The notes below the pieces were generated by a model that was not told the DNA's origin, did no database searches, and worked only from the letters and a program-made list of their open reading frames with translations. From Diphasiastrum complanatum (lineage: Eukaryota; Streptophyta; Lycopodiopsida; Lycopodiales; Lycopodiaceae): a DNA stretch of 64,000 bases. The position numbers and the translations under genes are program-made. Location of the stretch: positions 21,632,317 to 21,696,316 of the forward strand of contig CM055109.1 of assembly GCA_029204225.1 (NCBI GenBank). The letters run 5' to 3'. Numbering within the stretch: the first letter of the stretch is position 1; each line of letters starts with the position of its first letter. Positions 1 through 15,660 of the stretch are shown here, piece by piece.

Positions 1-1640
1 GTACGGTACATACAATAGGTTTCTACCCGAAAGGGTAGGAACGATTTTCTAAGGTGTGGCCAGTGGCATCACTTGACCACCCCTGCTAGGCTCTAGCCCT
101 AGTCCTTGTCTAGTCTAAGTACATGTATTATCATTTATGGCTTTGTGCGCGATCAATATTCCTGTAGCCTCTAGGTTACACACTTCAGCACATTAGATGT
201 GTCAATCAATTGCCTTGAAATCCCACTGCCACATAGGTTCTAGTCTTGTAGATCACACTTTACCACTGGAAATCTGCCATTCAGTGTTGACAGCAGACCT
301 AGTTTCACTTCTTCAAAACCAAACGCAACAACCGTTCGGTGATTGCCATTAACATCTCCGAGCTGATCTACATGCATCCTCTAGGCAAAGTCCGAAATTC
401 AAGAATTGACTTTTATATGGGCAGGTCTTACCTGATCTGTTAAGGGAGCAAATCCAATAACTAGTTTGATCAGGCTTCTCAGTAGTCATGTTCTATCTGA
501 AGCATCAAATTTCCCATAGCTGTGAGACTTTGTAAAAAAACCCAGATGCATCTGAGCTCCAAAGTCTGAATCATGCTAGCCGCCACCTCGTAGCCAAAAC
601 TTTGCAGACCCAATAGACAAAAAAAATCTACGATTGAACTAGAACACATTGATCCAGTCTAATCTAAGCAATTTTAATAAGAAAGGCTATGAAATTTAAA
701 TGAGTCACACTGCACCTGTTATCTCCTCCTCTCTCCTCAAGAAAGCACTCTCTAAATTGGGCGATGGGTCATCAAATTCCAGAGCTGAAGGGCTCCGTTT
801 GCCACCTACTTCCCTGCTGCTGCTGTCTGCGTTTCTGATGAACAAGCTCAATCAATGAGACTTTTGCAGAGTCATACTTCACTGCTTCACATCTGAGCTT
901 CCAAGGCAGCCGAGACTGAGCAGCTGAAAACCCAAATCTTTGAATAAGACGTGAACTACAGTAGTAGCTCTGTTACATTCACCACCACGGTCCACAGATC
1001 CCAATCTACATAGGGAAATGCCTCCGTTGCCGAGGTCACACAAGTTCCCAGAATGCTGCGTATAAGGATGGGAATGGGTAGGAGAACTAGCCATCCAATT
1101 ATGTCAGAGGCAATGATTTTAGCAACGCAGCTATCTTCTAAGGCACCGTCTGTCAATCCTCATTTGCGGTGCTCAGAATTATAAACCAAACCTCATGGTG
1201 TTTGAAACAGGCCTGGCTCAGGGAGTTGGGCTGATCAGCAGAGCTAGCAAGAAGAGCTGACATGAGCGAGCTTGCTTGCAAAATCCGTTGCTACCCAACT
1301 CCCTTTCTCTCTCTCTCTGGCTGTAGCTAAGCTCACCCACTCGTGAAGGATAAGGAAAAGTGCTCAAGTAAAGCAATAAAGAGTTATTATTATATGATGA
1401 TGATGATGAGGATGCTTGGTTTACTACCCAACCACATGTACAGGCTTTGGACAACCCTCCCATATGTGGATGGATGACACACCAATCTCACTAATAAGCC
1501 CAAAAACCTACACAAAACAAGGATGATCACTAAGGAGTTTGCCACATGGATGGGTGATCCAGTAAGGAACCATCCGAAGAAACTAAGAAGCCTCTTGGAG
1601 CCCACACACATGTGGTGAGCCTTCTCCTTTTATTCCATAA
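1..1640. other. No recognised gene; short unsupported frames only
   Basis: I see no conserved protein motif here on either strand. The minus strand has several overlapping frames of 66-81 codons between 879 and 1611, none of which resembles a known family, and their overlap argues against any of them. A small hairpin, CTACCC-gaaa-GGGTAG, lies at about 25-40. A short GAT trinucleotide run is near 1396-1412. The segment could hold a UTR or a non-coding transcript, but nothing in the sequence proves it. Confidence 0.4.
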
Positions 1641-1836
1641 CCAGCATTTTTTTTGGTTCACTAAATATATATACTTGAATGACTACGAATTTTTCCCGAG
1701 CATGCAAAGGGGCGCATGCATTGTATGAATCAAGTTTCTCAATGGTTTTTGTTGTACATGCCTTGCATAGATTAGTTCTTCCATGGTTTTTGTTTATGGC
1801 CAGCATGCGCGTTCACAAGTGGAATCCTAGCCAATA

Positions 1837-1933
1837 AAGATTCACCATGTGGTGAATCTTCATTGGGATGGTGCACCCAAAACTCTCACAGGTGTGAGAG
1901 AATGCCTTTAAAGCTCCATCATCATGCATGATG
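1837..1933. repeat. Cluster of three perfect inverted repeats
   Basis: Three perfect palindromic structures sit within 97 bases. At 1837-1860 there are 11-nt arms AAGATTCACCA/TGGTGAATCTT around a TG spacer. At 1883-1900 there are 8-nt arms CTCTCACA/TGTGAGAG around GG. At 1920-1933 lies the palindrome CATCATGCATGATG. A GTGCAC palindrome at 1871-1876 lies between the first two. I do not recognise the cluster as the end of a known transposon. Confidence 0.75.
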
Positions 1934-1939
1934 TGTTTT

Positions 1940-3500
1940 TTAAAGTTTGTATTCAATGCAAACTCAAATGACAAAATACACACCTTTATCAGACAAACCT
2001 AAGGTCCATACATATAGCCAGCCAGTCCTTGGTAAACCTCCCTCAAGTTTTCCTTTAATATCCTACATATTTCAATGGATGTCGGCTTTTGAAAAACAAT
2101 GCCTTCTAAAAACTTCAACTAAAATCTTTTGCATTCTAGAATCTTGTTGTTTATTATAGTAGCTAGCCTTGTTAGTGCATCAATTGAAACTACTTTTGAT
2201 ATGTTAAATTATATTCATCATAATAAAAAAATTAAAATTTTTTTTCACAATTTTCAAAGATCCTTGCCATCCAACTATTTTTCGTGGGCATCAACCTAGC
2301 TTGCTCCAACAATTATTTTCATGGTACAATGTGTCATAAGGTTAAAAAAACCACATATCAATAAGTCTCCACATGTAACTTATATAAAAAAATGTGCAGA
2401 AGGTCGAGCACCTGAAAGGTCAAACTTCCCCATATCAAAAATTTACGTGGTCTGAACTATTATAATGATCTACATGCATCCTATATATTCAAAAACAAAC
2501 AATTTAGAATCCTACATATATTTTACAAAACATAAAATTTCATACAAAATCAAAACCTTATTGGTTTTAAAAAAGTCAAGATCTTGCATTATATCTTTGA
2601 TGTTGGTTTTTGAGAAAATAGTTTCATTCTTAGATTATGTCGATTTTTTTGAGCATTGTAGCCAACCACATATTCATACATTGCACATGAATCTTTTGTG
2701 GCAAATGACAAAAGGTTCATGTGTGGCGTGTCAATATGTGATGAGTTGAATTTTCCACTTTCACCTCTTATTTAATCAAAGCAAAAAAGAAGAGGAAATT
2801 TTTTGGGAGCAAGATCAACAAAGCTATTTTTCATCAACTTTTTGCAGATGACTCCATGCTTCTTTGATTGGCTTTAAAGTGGAATATGATAAACATGTTT
2901 GAGAGTTTAAAGGGAATTTGTAACAAGTTAGGTTATAGTATCAACTAGAAAAAAATCTGATGCCATCCATCTGCTTCAATTTATGAGACTTGCAAATTCT
3001 CTAAAAGAGTACAAGTTACACCTCTGCTCAATTACTAGATCAGGAATTAATCGTCACTCTTAAGAATCATCACATTTCCTTATAATCCGCCGACAACAAT
3101 TAAGTATTTATTTATGATCCGTCAATCATAAATATTTAGATTCGTATGATTTGTCAAACACTCACATTCTATGAATATTGAAAAATGTACACTGTTAAAA
3201 AAATTCCGAAATGCAAATTCAAACCAACCAATATTGACCAACTTGGAAATTCGGTATTTAAAATTGATCGACTAGTGTGATTTACAATTTTCATCCAGCT
3301 CATTAAATAGAAGGTTTTTCTTCAATATCCTTTTGAAAAAATTCCACTTTCAAAAAGAAAAAGAACTTATAAATGAAACCAACACTCAACGATCATTTTT
3401 TGTTGATGCATCTTGAGAAATATTATCAATTCTAAAAAAGACATCGAAAATTATATAGCTGAATATACAAATAGACAATTAATTGATCATGAACAAACAC
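1940..3500. other. AT-rich intergenic DNA, nothing recognised
   Basis: This stretch has many homopolymer A and T runs. Two short plus-strand frames (70 and 94 codons, at 1947 and 2465) show no family resemblance and have the composition expected of chance frames in AT-rich DNA. I see no RNA gene, LTR boundary or coding motif. Confidence 0.5.
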
Positions 3501-3519
3501 AATAACATATCGCGCGGAT

Positions 3520-3905
3520 TTTGACATGGGCGTCCGACGTATATTCAAAAATTTTATAGTCTGTCGCAATTCGACACGTCAGAATATGACGTTCAAGCAA
3601 ATAATCCCAAAATGGGAGTCCGGTGATCGGGAAATTGTGGTGGCAACCAAATTTTGAAGTGGACGTCGGAATCCGACATGTCGAAATCTAACAATCCGAC
3701 GTGGATATGACGTGGCAACTCTTCTTCTTTTTTAAATACGTGTTATCAAACGTGGACGTCGGAATGCGACGGACGTTGAAATCCGACGTCCACGTCAGCA
3801 TTCCAAAAAGTCGTTCAAGACATCTGGCACCTGTCGCCCGGGCCTGAATGGGCACGAAGGTCGGAATCTGATGTGTGTGGTGGACGTTAGATTCCGATGT
3901 CTGTT
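3520..3905. repeat. Array of degenerate GACGTCGG/CCGACGTC motifs
   Basis: Within about 390 bases the half-palindromes CGTCGG, CCGACGT and GACGT recur more than ten times in both orientations. Examples are near 3527, 3573, 3661-3715, 3751-3805 and 3857-3900. Several form inverted pairs such as GACGTCGGAATCCGAC at 3663. The motifs are unevenly spaced, so this is not a simple tandem satellite. It resembles the subterminal or terminal repeats of a DNA transposon or a foldback repeat. The GC content and motif density differ sharply from the AT-rich DNA on the left. Confidence 0.6.
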
Positions 3906-3997
3906 TCAATTCTCAAATTTGCACAATCCAACGCCTTCTCTCTCACTCTGTTTTCTGCAGGTTGGAGCGTCTTTGGAGCGATTGATGGTGATTGAGG

Positions 3998-4081
3998 GCG
4001 ATCAGTGCTTGAGGTTTATTGCTTGAGGTTCAGTGCTTGAAGGTCACTGCTCGGAGATCAGTGCTTGAGGTTGGTGCTTGA
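3998..4081 (+). repeat. Short minisatellite, CAGTGCTTGAGGTT-type unit
   Basis: The phrase CAGTGCTTGAGGTT or a close variant (TTGCTTGAGGTT, CAGTGCTTGAAGGT, TGGTGCTTGA) is repeated about five times head to tail, directly before the (AG)n array. The unit length is about 16-20 nt and varies. Confidence 0.65.
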
Positions 4082-4116
4082 TTTTTGTTTGTTTTGCTTA
4101 TTGTTTTGTTTGTTTG

Positions 4117-4988
<872 letters not shown>

Positions 4989-5106
4989 CATTAAGCTGGT
5001 ATTGCAGAGACGCACTAGGAAAGAAAATGGAAAGATTATTCATTATATACCAGATAGAGTGATCAAACCATATGATAGAAGAATTGTTTTTGCATTTACC
5101 ACTGCA

Positions 5107-6040
5107 TCAGCACTTAAAGAATGGTCTTTTCCAGTTCCAGATTCTAGCTTGATGAAGATTCATTCTATTAAAGCCAGTATCAAAATGGCCTCTAGTTCTA
5201 GCCCAGGTCTGCTCAGAAGGACATCTTGAAGGTTCAAATCTGCTCATCTTGATAACAGTATCAAAGGCAATAGGAGTATCAAAAGAAGGACTCTTATGCA
5301 AAGCAGCAAGCTTGCAAGCTTGGACCTCTTCATTAGTAAGATGAGCAAGAGCGATCCAGAGTTCAATAGAGATAGGTGCAAGGAAGTTGACAGAGGGAAG
5401 GCTCCAAAGTTTGAAAGCAGTTTTTGCAGATTTAAACTCAATGACGTGACTAGGTACCAATGGTACTTGGCAACTATTGGCTTGACAAAATTCAAAGGTA
5501 GATTGATTTCCCACATCATAGATTTCTTGTGAGAAAGACTCTAACTGAGAAGCACTATCTTCATCAAGGTCCTCGGTAAAAATCAGAGGATGCGGTGAAG
5601 TAGGAGCAGTAGAAGGGACAGGGGTATCAATAGAGGAGTCACCATTTTCTTTTTCCAAGCAAGCATATACTTTCTGAATATGCGTATTACGAAATTTTTC
5701 CTCAGCAGCAATTCGTTCAGCATAATTGGAGAGGTCCATATAAATTTTTTCAATCATGCTAAGGGATTCCTTCTTTTTAATAAAATTTGTATAAATATTG
5801 ATCCAATCCATGATGTTAATCAAATCAATAAGACAAAGAATTTTATCATCCGGGCCAGCAGCATTACAAGTAGTCATATCATAAGCAGTAATTAAATTGT
5901 GAATCAACAGCTTTCTTCATGCAATATATAATGGTCTGAACAAAAGGACTAGGAGGAGGAAGGGGCTCCCCATAGCCAAGAGTCATCACATCATGAAACC
6001 ATCATGTGGAGTACATCATACAACAAACCTTGTTAGCCAT
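5107..6040 (-). pseudogene. Unrecognised degenerate reading frame, about 300 codons
   Basis: An open frame covers 5107 to about 5916 on the minus strand, about 266 codons. It continues upstream in another frame toward an ATG near 6040, encoding MANKVCC and then GYGEPLPPPSPFVQTIIYC. The two parts are separated by one TGA and a shift near 5895. The middle section is acidic and proline/serine-rich (TPVPSTAPTSPHP, then EDLDEDSASQLESFSQE). An amphipathic, possibly helical stretch (MDLSNYAERIAAEEKF) precedes it. I do not recognise a family. It could be a decayed host gene or the gag-like frame of an unusual mobile element. No intron borders were found that would mend the break. Confidence 0.4.
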
Positions 6041-6071
6041 AAAATACAAGTAATGGTAAAGGTTTGGTGCT

Positions 6072-6096
6072 ACCCCGACCAAAGGGTAGTCGGGGT
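6072..6096. repeat. Short hairpin ACCCCGAC...GTCGGGGT
   Basis: Perfect 8-nt arms at 6072-6079 and 6089-6096 enclose CAAAGGGTA. It lies about 30 bases upstream of the putative ATG of the minus-strand frame ending at 5107, so it could lie in its leader. A similar CTACCC-gaaa-GGGTAG hairpin occurs near the left edge of the window. Confidence 0.6.
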
Positions 6097-6099
6097 GGC

Positions 6100-7401
<1,302 letters not shown>

Positions 7402-7546
7402 GAACAGGCATAAAGTCATAGAGAATTTGAAGTAGATTAGAATAATCTGATTATAATAATGGTTCAATTGTGTAATATAGTGCTATTATTTAACTGTGAA
7501 CAAGTTGACCTCTTCAAAAAAAATTGAACAGAAGAAGTCGAAGGTA

Positions 7547-8004
7547 AAATCACATCAAAAGCTTACAGATTGAATTTCTTTGGATAAAATGAATACTATG
7601 CATTAAATGCAGGTTCAGAGGTTCCCACACATGTGAAAAGTACAAATTTGGATCCCTACCAAGTTTGGGATCAAATCCCGTCACCAAAATCACGATTCTA
7701 GCTTGCCCTCTCAATACTAGTTTTTTGCACCAAAACTTGCTAAAAATGGATTTGCTTTTGATCAATGGTCAATGCTCTTGTAATTGGCTCTCACCTTAAA
7801 TCTAGGATTTAGGTCCAATAAACTAGGAATCACTACCAAAATGACATGACCAACCCTCTGGACTTGACCTAACCTACATCAGGAGTGGATTGCCATGTGG
7901 TATATTGGCCTCACATGTGTGAAATCCACTTATGTACAAAATTTACATTATACTACATGGTTTTTAATCAAGCTAGATTTGCCAATTTTTGGCAATTCTT
8001 CACA
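7547..8004 (-). mobile_element. Rearranged fragment: leader plus partial LTR of the 43-kb gag-element family
   Basis: Positions 7556-7788 match the leader next to the primer-binding site of the element at 43,077-47,645 (about 46,704-46,937). They share GCATTAAATGCAGGTTCAGAGG and CTTGCCCTCTCAATACTAG. Positions 7791-8004 then match the outer part of its LTR (about 47,435-47,645), ending in ATTTTTGGCAATTCTTCACA. The primer-binding site and the inner two thirds of the LTR are missing at the join. The fragment is therefore an older, internally deleted relative in the same (minus) orientation. No coding region remains. Confidence 0.8.
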
Positions 8005-10850
8005 TGTTTATCTCTCTCTTTCTCATGGATAATATCTAATGTAGTATTACCCCTTTATGTTTTTGTTTTTTTTTTTAAAGAGTGCGGGCTCTCGATATCA
8101 CTGGTTAAAGCTTTCAACTTTACAAGGCTCTCTGAATGTCTTGTAGAGTCAAAATTTATTTTCTATTTCCAATGGTTAAGATCATCCTTTTTCATATCCT
8201 ACAATGGACAATACTTTCTTCCAACACAAGCCTGATCAAGACCATTACCACGAACCTTCAGTGGTGAGTCATCGATATCAATATGGTCTATTTATACACC
8301 ACAAGGTGATAGCCAAAACCACACCTTCATGCCCACTCATCTTATGAGAGTTCTTCTTCTCTCAAGCGTGCCCAACTACAAAGATACCTAGGATATCTAC
8401 ATGGAAACATGTATGTTTTTCCTATCTTTACTATTCTTGCAAGCCATTTGCTATGATAGCAAGATGCGGCCAACTACAACATGATTGTTGAAAAACAATT
8501 CATAGGGAGGGATGCGCTCGTACTCTTACTATACAATCACGCTATGATATTATGGCAGACCATAATTTTGGACAGATGCCACGCTCTCACAAAATAAGCA
8601 TCTACTACATGATTGATTGATAAATGCCCATTGCTACTAACAACGACTTAGTGCAAACACTAAGTAAGGAATACTTTTGATAGTTGCTTATCACACACTT
8701 TGTGGAGATGATACATCACGGCTCAACCGCATGGTTAAACACATTGTTTGTTGTATGATGGTTTATCATTTTTTTGTAGTTCATCACAACTGTCTGCCAC
8801 TGGAACTACAAATAAAATTTTGGTTCTTTTCAGCTACCCGTGTTGTAAAACACGATTGTAGCATACATGTTTTCTTAAAATTTTTTGTGTCTACAACACA
8901 CATTGTTTAGATACCTATCAACGTTGTAGTATCTCACATACACAACAATTCAATCGCTTTCATAACATTGCCTTCTCTTCACATAGTGTTTTGATACCTT
9001 GTTGAGATCATAAACAAATGCAAACAACTAACAATATGATCATTTCTTTAAAAGATCAACAACAACCTTTAGGATCGAAACAGACTACTACATACGTTAG
9101 CTCTGTTATCATTAAACAAATCTGTGACCTTAGGTACAACTCCAGTATCTAATGGCAGGCAAACAATTTGGGTTTTATTATCAATCTCTAATCGCTAATA
9201 CCTAGTATATCGGCTCATTATTAATGCTTCACTATGTAACTCTCGCAGTATGGTAGGTTAAGATGCTCTTGATATGTTTCTTTTATAAATTCACACTCAA
9301 CTATGGTTTTTTTAATGCATGAAGAATAATACTTTTGAAGGTAGTACGACATCATCACATGATATCACTTCTACTTCTATCCAAGTACAAGTTTTAACTT
9401 GGCTATAGAGATGTCTCTCCACTAAATAGAGCATATAGTTATACTATGAAGAAATAAATAAAAAGAGCATGAGGTTTGAAATTTTACAAAAAAATATCCT
9501 CACTTGGGTGATGAGATGCTAAAGATATCACCCATTAATTATTAAGACGATATACCTATTTGCTAAATAATAATTCGCCTAAGTAGGTACGTATTGTATT
9601 TACGGTTATCTCTAACTCGGTTACTCTTGGTACACATGGATATGTGCAAGAGTATAGTAGTCTCGAGGGTTAGAATGGCATGGATATGCCCTAACAGCAC
9701 GTTCGATACTCTACTAGCCTTGATATACCTTCCTAAGGACAGTATGAATGTTTGGTTGTCCCATAAGTAACGAAAGGTTAAATAGTCCAGAGACGAAGCC
9801 ATTGTAGTGTCATGCTATTATAAAAAAAGATACAACTCAAATACTAGCACGTTCTGATTATGATTAGTATATCTCATGCTTTAACATGTTTGCTATCATA
9901 CTTTTGAATGGTTGCTATTTCAAATGGAATACTATTGTGTCTAAGCACTAACAAGTGAAACTTGCACTCTTTGTAGCATCGAATATTACTACTATCTTCG
10001 TTTTCGATTAGGTTCGATTTTGAACCATAAAGCTATAAAGCGTTTGCACAGGTATGCACATTAAACCATTCGCTTTGAACTTATATAAGCAATGAGTAGT
10101 AGGCTTTCCTTAACATGCTTAGTATCATTTTCACAATATCTGACAATAATGTTATGCCAGGTATGAGTTTTCCGAACAGTTTTCAGACTTTGCAAGCACC
10201 ACCTATGCTCGAAAGGGAAGGTGTCTCTTTACAAATATATTCCATTCTTGGTGACTACTAATGATCCTAAATACAAAAATTAGTTGGTTTTTACTCAATT
10301 TGACTATATTACTTCATAACTAATGTAACTACTCTATGTATAATGACACCCACGATGTCCTTAAACAAGGGTCCTCTTCAAATTATTTTGGATAGCATGG
10401 ATTTGCGTAAGATAAACGGTTCTTACAAAAGGATTAGAATGCAATCCCTAATACCTTGTAAAAACCACAGAAACCTCACCAGTAAGATGAAGCCTATCCA
10501 ATACAAGGTCTTAAAAAACCACGGGTTGGATATGGAGTTACAATAAACGTAAGTTCATTCGTAACTACACTATTCAACCATGGCTTTTACAAATTTATTA
10601 CCCATTGAGTAGTCATATCAGATTATGGTGAGATACGACTGGAAAGCATGGATATGCTCAGGAGTATGGACAATAGTGCATGACGTTTCTTAAGTCACCA
10701 AGGTTAGAATAGCATGGATTGGCTCTGACATCGGCACACGTGTTCACACCATTTCTTTTAGCGATAAGCAATATATATGGTGAAAACTACTCATACTTAT
10801 GTTGTAAACGAAATGAATTGATACAGACCAATGCCCAAAACTGATCAGCA
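8005..10850. other. Unassigned, with internal dispersed repeats
   Basis: No protein family is recognisable; the longest frames are 79 and 116 codons and look random. Two segments resemble each other: 9632-9705 and 10,641-10,745 share CATGGATATG, a GAGTAT core and GGTTAGAATRGCATGGAT. A tRNA-like stretch at 8082-8160 (CACTGGTTAAAGC ... GTCTTGTAGAGTC) may be an old SINE. The 3' part of the segment leads into the (CT)n-tailed repeat. Confidence 0.4.
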
Positions 10851-10859
10851 TGGCACTCG

Positions 10860-12528
<1,669 letters not shown>

Positions 12529-13398
12529 TCAATTGACTTTATATTGGGCATAGAAGTACTTAGAGGTTCACATTTCATCTTCATTAGTTAGACTAAGTAT
12601 GCTCAAAGTTTGCTCAATAGATTCAAGATGCAATATTGCAAGCATGTAGAAACACCAATGGAGCAAGATGTAAAAGTGCTCAATAAAAGTGATGAAGCAT
12701 CATTTACGGACATCACTCTTTATAGGCAACTTATAGGCTCCTTAATGTGGATCACCATAACCAGGCCTGATCTATGCTTTAGTGTGTGTAGGCTAAGTCA
12801 ATATATGCAAGATCCATTAGTGATACATTGGAAAAATGCTAAAAGGATCTTGAGATACATCTCGGGTACTCTAGATCATGGAATTCTCTATAGAGGAGAT
12901 GTCATTGATTTGCATGCCTTTAGTGACTCGAATTTTGCAGGTGACAAAAGGGATAGGAAGTCCACAAGTGCCTATGCAACATTCATTGGTGGAGGAGTAG
13001 TTTCTTTGTCATCAAAGAAACAAGAAACCATCTCACTTTCTTCAACCGAAGCTGAGTATAAAGCTCTCACCACTACAACAAAGGAGATATTATGGATCAA
13101 GAGGCTACTTATGGAGCTGAAAGTCATGAGTTTAGATGTTGTTCCAGCTCTCTACAATGACAACATTTCAGCCCAACACCTTGCAACCAATCCAATCTTC
13201 CATGAAAGGTCAAAACACATTGAGATCTCTCATCATTTTGTGAGGGAGAAGGTGCAATCAAAGGAGATATCTTTGGAGCATGTGGCAAGTAGTGAATGTA
13301 TTGCTGATATCCTCACTAAACCACTTCAAAGAGCTGCATTTGTGAAGTTACGATCAACCCTAGGGTTGATAAGCAAGTCTATGTTATCTACAAACTAG
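12529..13398 (+). pseudogene. Copia pol: RT C-terminal end and RNase H
   Basis: The frame begins in the RT C-terminal motif (DFILGIEV, the usual xYFLGIEV). One TAG interrupts it near 12,586, and it then stays open from 12,610 to 13,398. It contains the RT-RNase H junction YRQLIGSLMWITITRPDL. The RNase H residues are present: FSDSNFAGD (first Asp), LSSTEAEYKAL (Glu) and YNDNISAQ (Asp), followed by the Copia-typical IADILTKPL. It is followed by a polypurine stretch (GTGAGGATGAG) and an LTR, so it is the 3' end of a Copia polyprotein. The YVDD palm motif and everything before it are missing on this side. The 5' half of the same kind of polyprotein lies downstream. Confidence 0.9.
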
Positions 13399-13411
13399 TT
13401 GTGAGGATGAG

Positions 13412-14135
13412 TGTTAAAGTTACACAAGCTAGTTTGCACAATTACCACTTGTAAATGACTTTGAGGCCATGTTGTGGGATGTCATGTGAAAGATTCAACT
13501 AGTTTCATCACATTTTGCAATATATTCATATTTGGCATAATGAGGCCAAAACTTGTTTTAGACTTAGAGGTTGACTTTTCAAAGTTCATTAGTCTAAATT
13601 TCATTTGAATAGACACTTTTTTGAAAGTGTGGGAAAGCTATAATGCGAGTTTGAGTAGATTCAAATTTGAATAGTTGGGTACATTGAATCTAGACCCAAA
13701 ATTAGTAGGGTTAGCATCTTGGTGGGAAAGCCAAGTGGCCAAATAGGGCTTGGACCTGTTATAAAAGGATGTAACTCTTGGAGAGAGCTATCTTCTCTCT
13801 TCTCTATCTCATTTCATGCTTATACATGGTTCTCTTGGGTTCTACTATCCATTGGTGCACTATCTTGGTGATTGCTTGCAATTCTATGTGTAGAATGATC
13901 TATATTTGTTATTTTTGGCAACACACGTGTGAAATACAGTAGCTTGCTGGTTTTGTATGAACAGCAACAGTACATAATCATTTCATTCAAGTTTGATCAA
14001 GTTCTATTGGTGTTTGCATCTCAATTTGTGTGTAGATGCTGATTTTTCTACATTGGTGAGATTGCTAGTGTATTTCTCTTTCTAACCAAAGATCATTCAA
14101 GTAGATTGGATCTTAAGGATCTGAAATCTTTCACA
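13412..14135 (+). mobile_element. Single Copia LTR between two internal regions
   Basis: The sequence begins TGTTAAAG after a polypurine tract (13,401-13,411) and ends CTTTCACA directly before a primer-binding site, which defines a 724-bp LTR. It contains a TATA box, TATAAAAGG, at 13,760-13,768, followed by a CT-rich initiator zone. It serves at once as the 3' LTR of the RNase H fragment on its left and the 5' LTR of the gag-pol fragment on its right. No second LTR is seen next to either internal part. Confidence 0.85.
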
Positions 14136-14147
14136 TGGTATCAGAGC
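14136..14147 (+). other. Primer-binding site (initiator Met tRNA)
   Basis: TGGTATCAGAGC directly abuts the LTR end. This is the standard plant Copia minus-strand primer site. The roughly 590-base leader that follows, up to the gag ATG at 14,735, has no open frame. Confidence 0.92.
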
Positions 14148-14734
14148 TTGTGTTTCAGGTTATGAAGGGGAAAATTAGATCTATCAATGATTTGGTGAAG
14201 ATATCAAGTCTAGAGCATGCTAGAGAGGATTCTACACCAAAATCGGAGTTTTTGCTTTTGTAGATTGGATCTTTTGTAGATAAAAACACTAAATAGGTCA
14301 ATATACTTGATCAATTCCAATTTTTGAATTCACATACTTGATTTGGCCATTTTTTGGATCATTGGATCAGCCCAAGTGGTGGCTTATAGATTGCATATCA
14401 AATTTTTAGCATTTGCATGTAGATTTGGAATAGTCAATTTTTTGTGATTTTGTCAAAACCCTAATTTTGATTGGATCTCTAGATAGTGAGGTTGCTGGAC
14501 TTTATTTGAGTGTATTCAATCTTAGGATGTGGCAAAAGTCATTAGATTGAGGATAGATCATAGGTTGATCAAGATTCCATGATTCTATGTGTTGATTTGC
14601 TTGGATAAGTGCTAGAAGAGAATTTGTGAGATAGTTTCAAATCTTGGTGATTTCTTTTGAAAGCATTTGTTGTTGTTCAAAGGAGTGCATTGTGCATTGA
14701 AGCAGGTTGAAAGAAAAGATCAGATCATTGCTAC

Positions 14735-15660
14735 ATGGAAACCTCAATTGGAGTCATGTTGGAAGCCAATGATAGGCTTACCTCAAGTAACTATTCATTG
14801 TGGAAAGTGAGGATGGAGTCACTTCTTGAGATGAATGATGTTTTGGATATTGTTGTAGGTTTGGAGGAGAGACCAGCAACACAAGAAGATCAATTGAGGT
14901 ATGACAAGAGGGCCAAGAAGGCTCTACACATGATAAAGATGAATGTTACCAATGAACTTCTCAAGGAAGTTGGTAAGTGCACATCATCTTTGGAAGCTTG
15001 GAATTCATTGAAGAAGCTTTATGAATCCAAGTCTACTTCTAGAGTGTTGACTCTAAGAAGGCAAATCTTTTCTTGTTTACAAAAGAATTAAGAAAGTCCA
15101 AGTACTTTTGTTTTGAGAGTGAAAGCATTGAATGATGAGTTAGCTTGCATAGATGAAAGCATTAAGGAGGGAGAGCTTATTCAAGTGATTCCTAATGGTT
15201 GTTGGATGCTCATGCTAACATTGTTCAAAATACTGCTATTCAAAAGACTTTGCCAAGTTTGATGGATCTTCAAGAGATCGAGATCAGTGAGGAATATAGG
15301 CTTCAAGCAAGAGGTGGATCTACATTGACACTTCAAGAGGATGCTTTGTTCACAAAGGGCAAATTCAAGGGCAAAACCAAAAGTAAGTGGTCTAAAGGGC
15401 AAGATCAAGTGGATGCTTTTTTCAGTGGCAAAAAGAAGGATAGATCAAAGCTCAAGTGCTTCTATTGTGGCATCAAAGGACACTTTGCAAGTGAGTGCTA
15501 CAAGAAGAAGAGAGATCAAGGAGACAAGCAAGGTAATCTTACTCTTTATGAGGATGGTTTGGATGATCAAGATGCAAATGATGATGCTTTTGTGATTTCC
15601 TCATGTATGCTTGCTAATGATGAGATCCAGATCCTTGGTGGATTGATAGTGGAGCAAGTT
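14735..15660 (+). pseudogene. Copia gag with zinc knuckle, broken twice
   Basis: Gag starts at ATG 14,735 (LTSSNYSLWKVRMESLLE, the Copia DUF4219/UBN2 signature). It meets a TAA at 15,089-15,091 and shifts frame near 15,195, where the sequence passes from GELIQV to AHANIVQNTAIQKTLPSL. A CCHC zinc knuckle, CFYCGIKGHFASEC, lies at about 15,460-15,501. A further frame change near 15,630 leads into the protease. In intact relatives this is the capsid-nucleocapsid part of a single Gag-Pol protein. Confidence 0.9.

Noticed and set aside
5107-5907. Endogenous pararetrovirus coat-like protein
   Set aside because: No RT, movement protein or CCHC motif nearby, and no sequence signature to support it.
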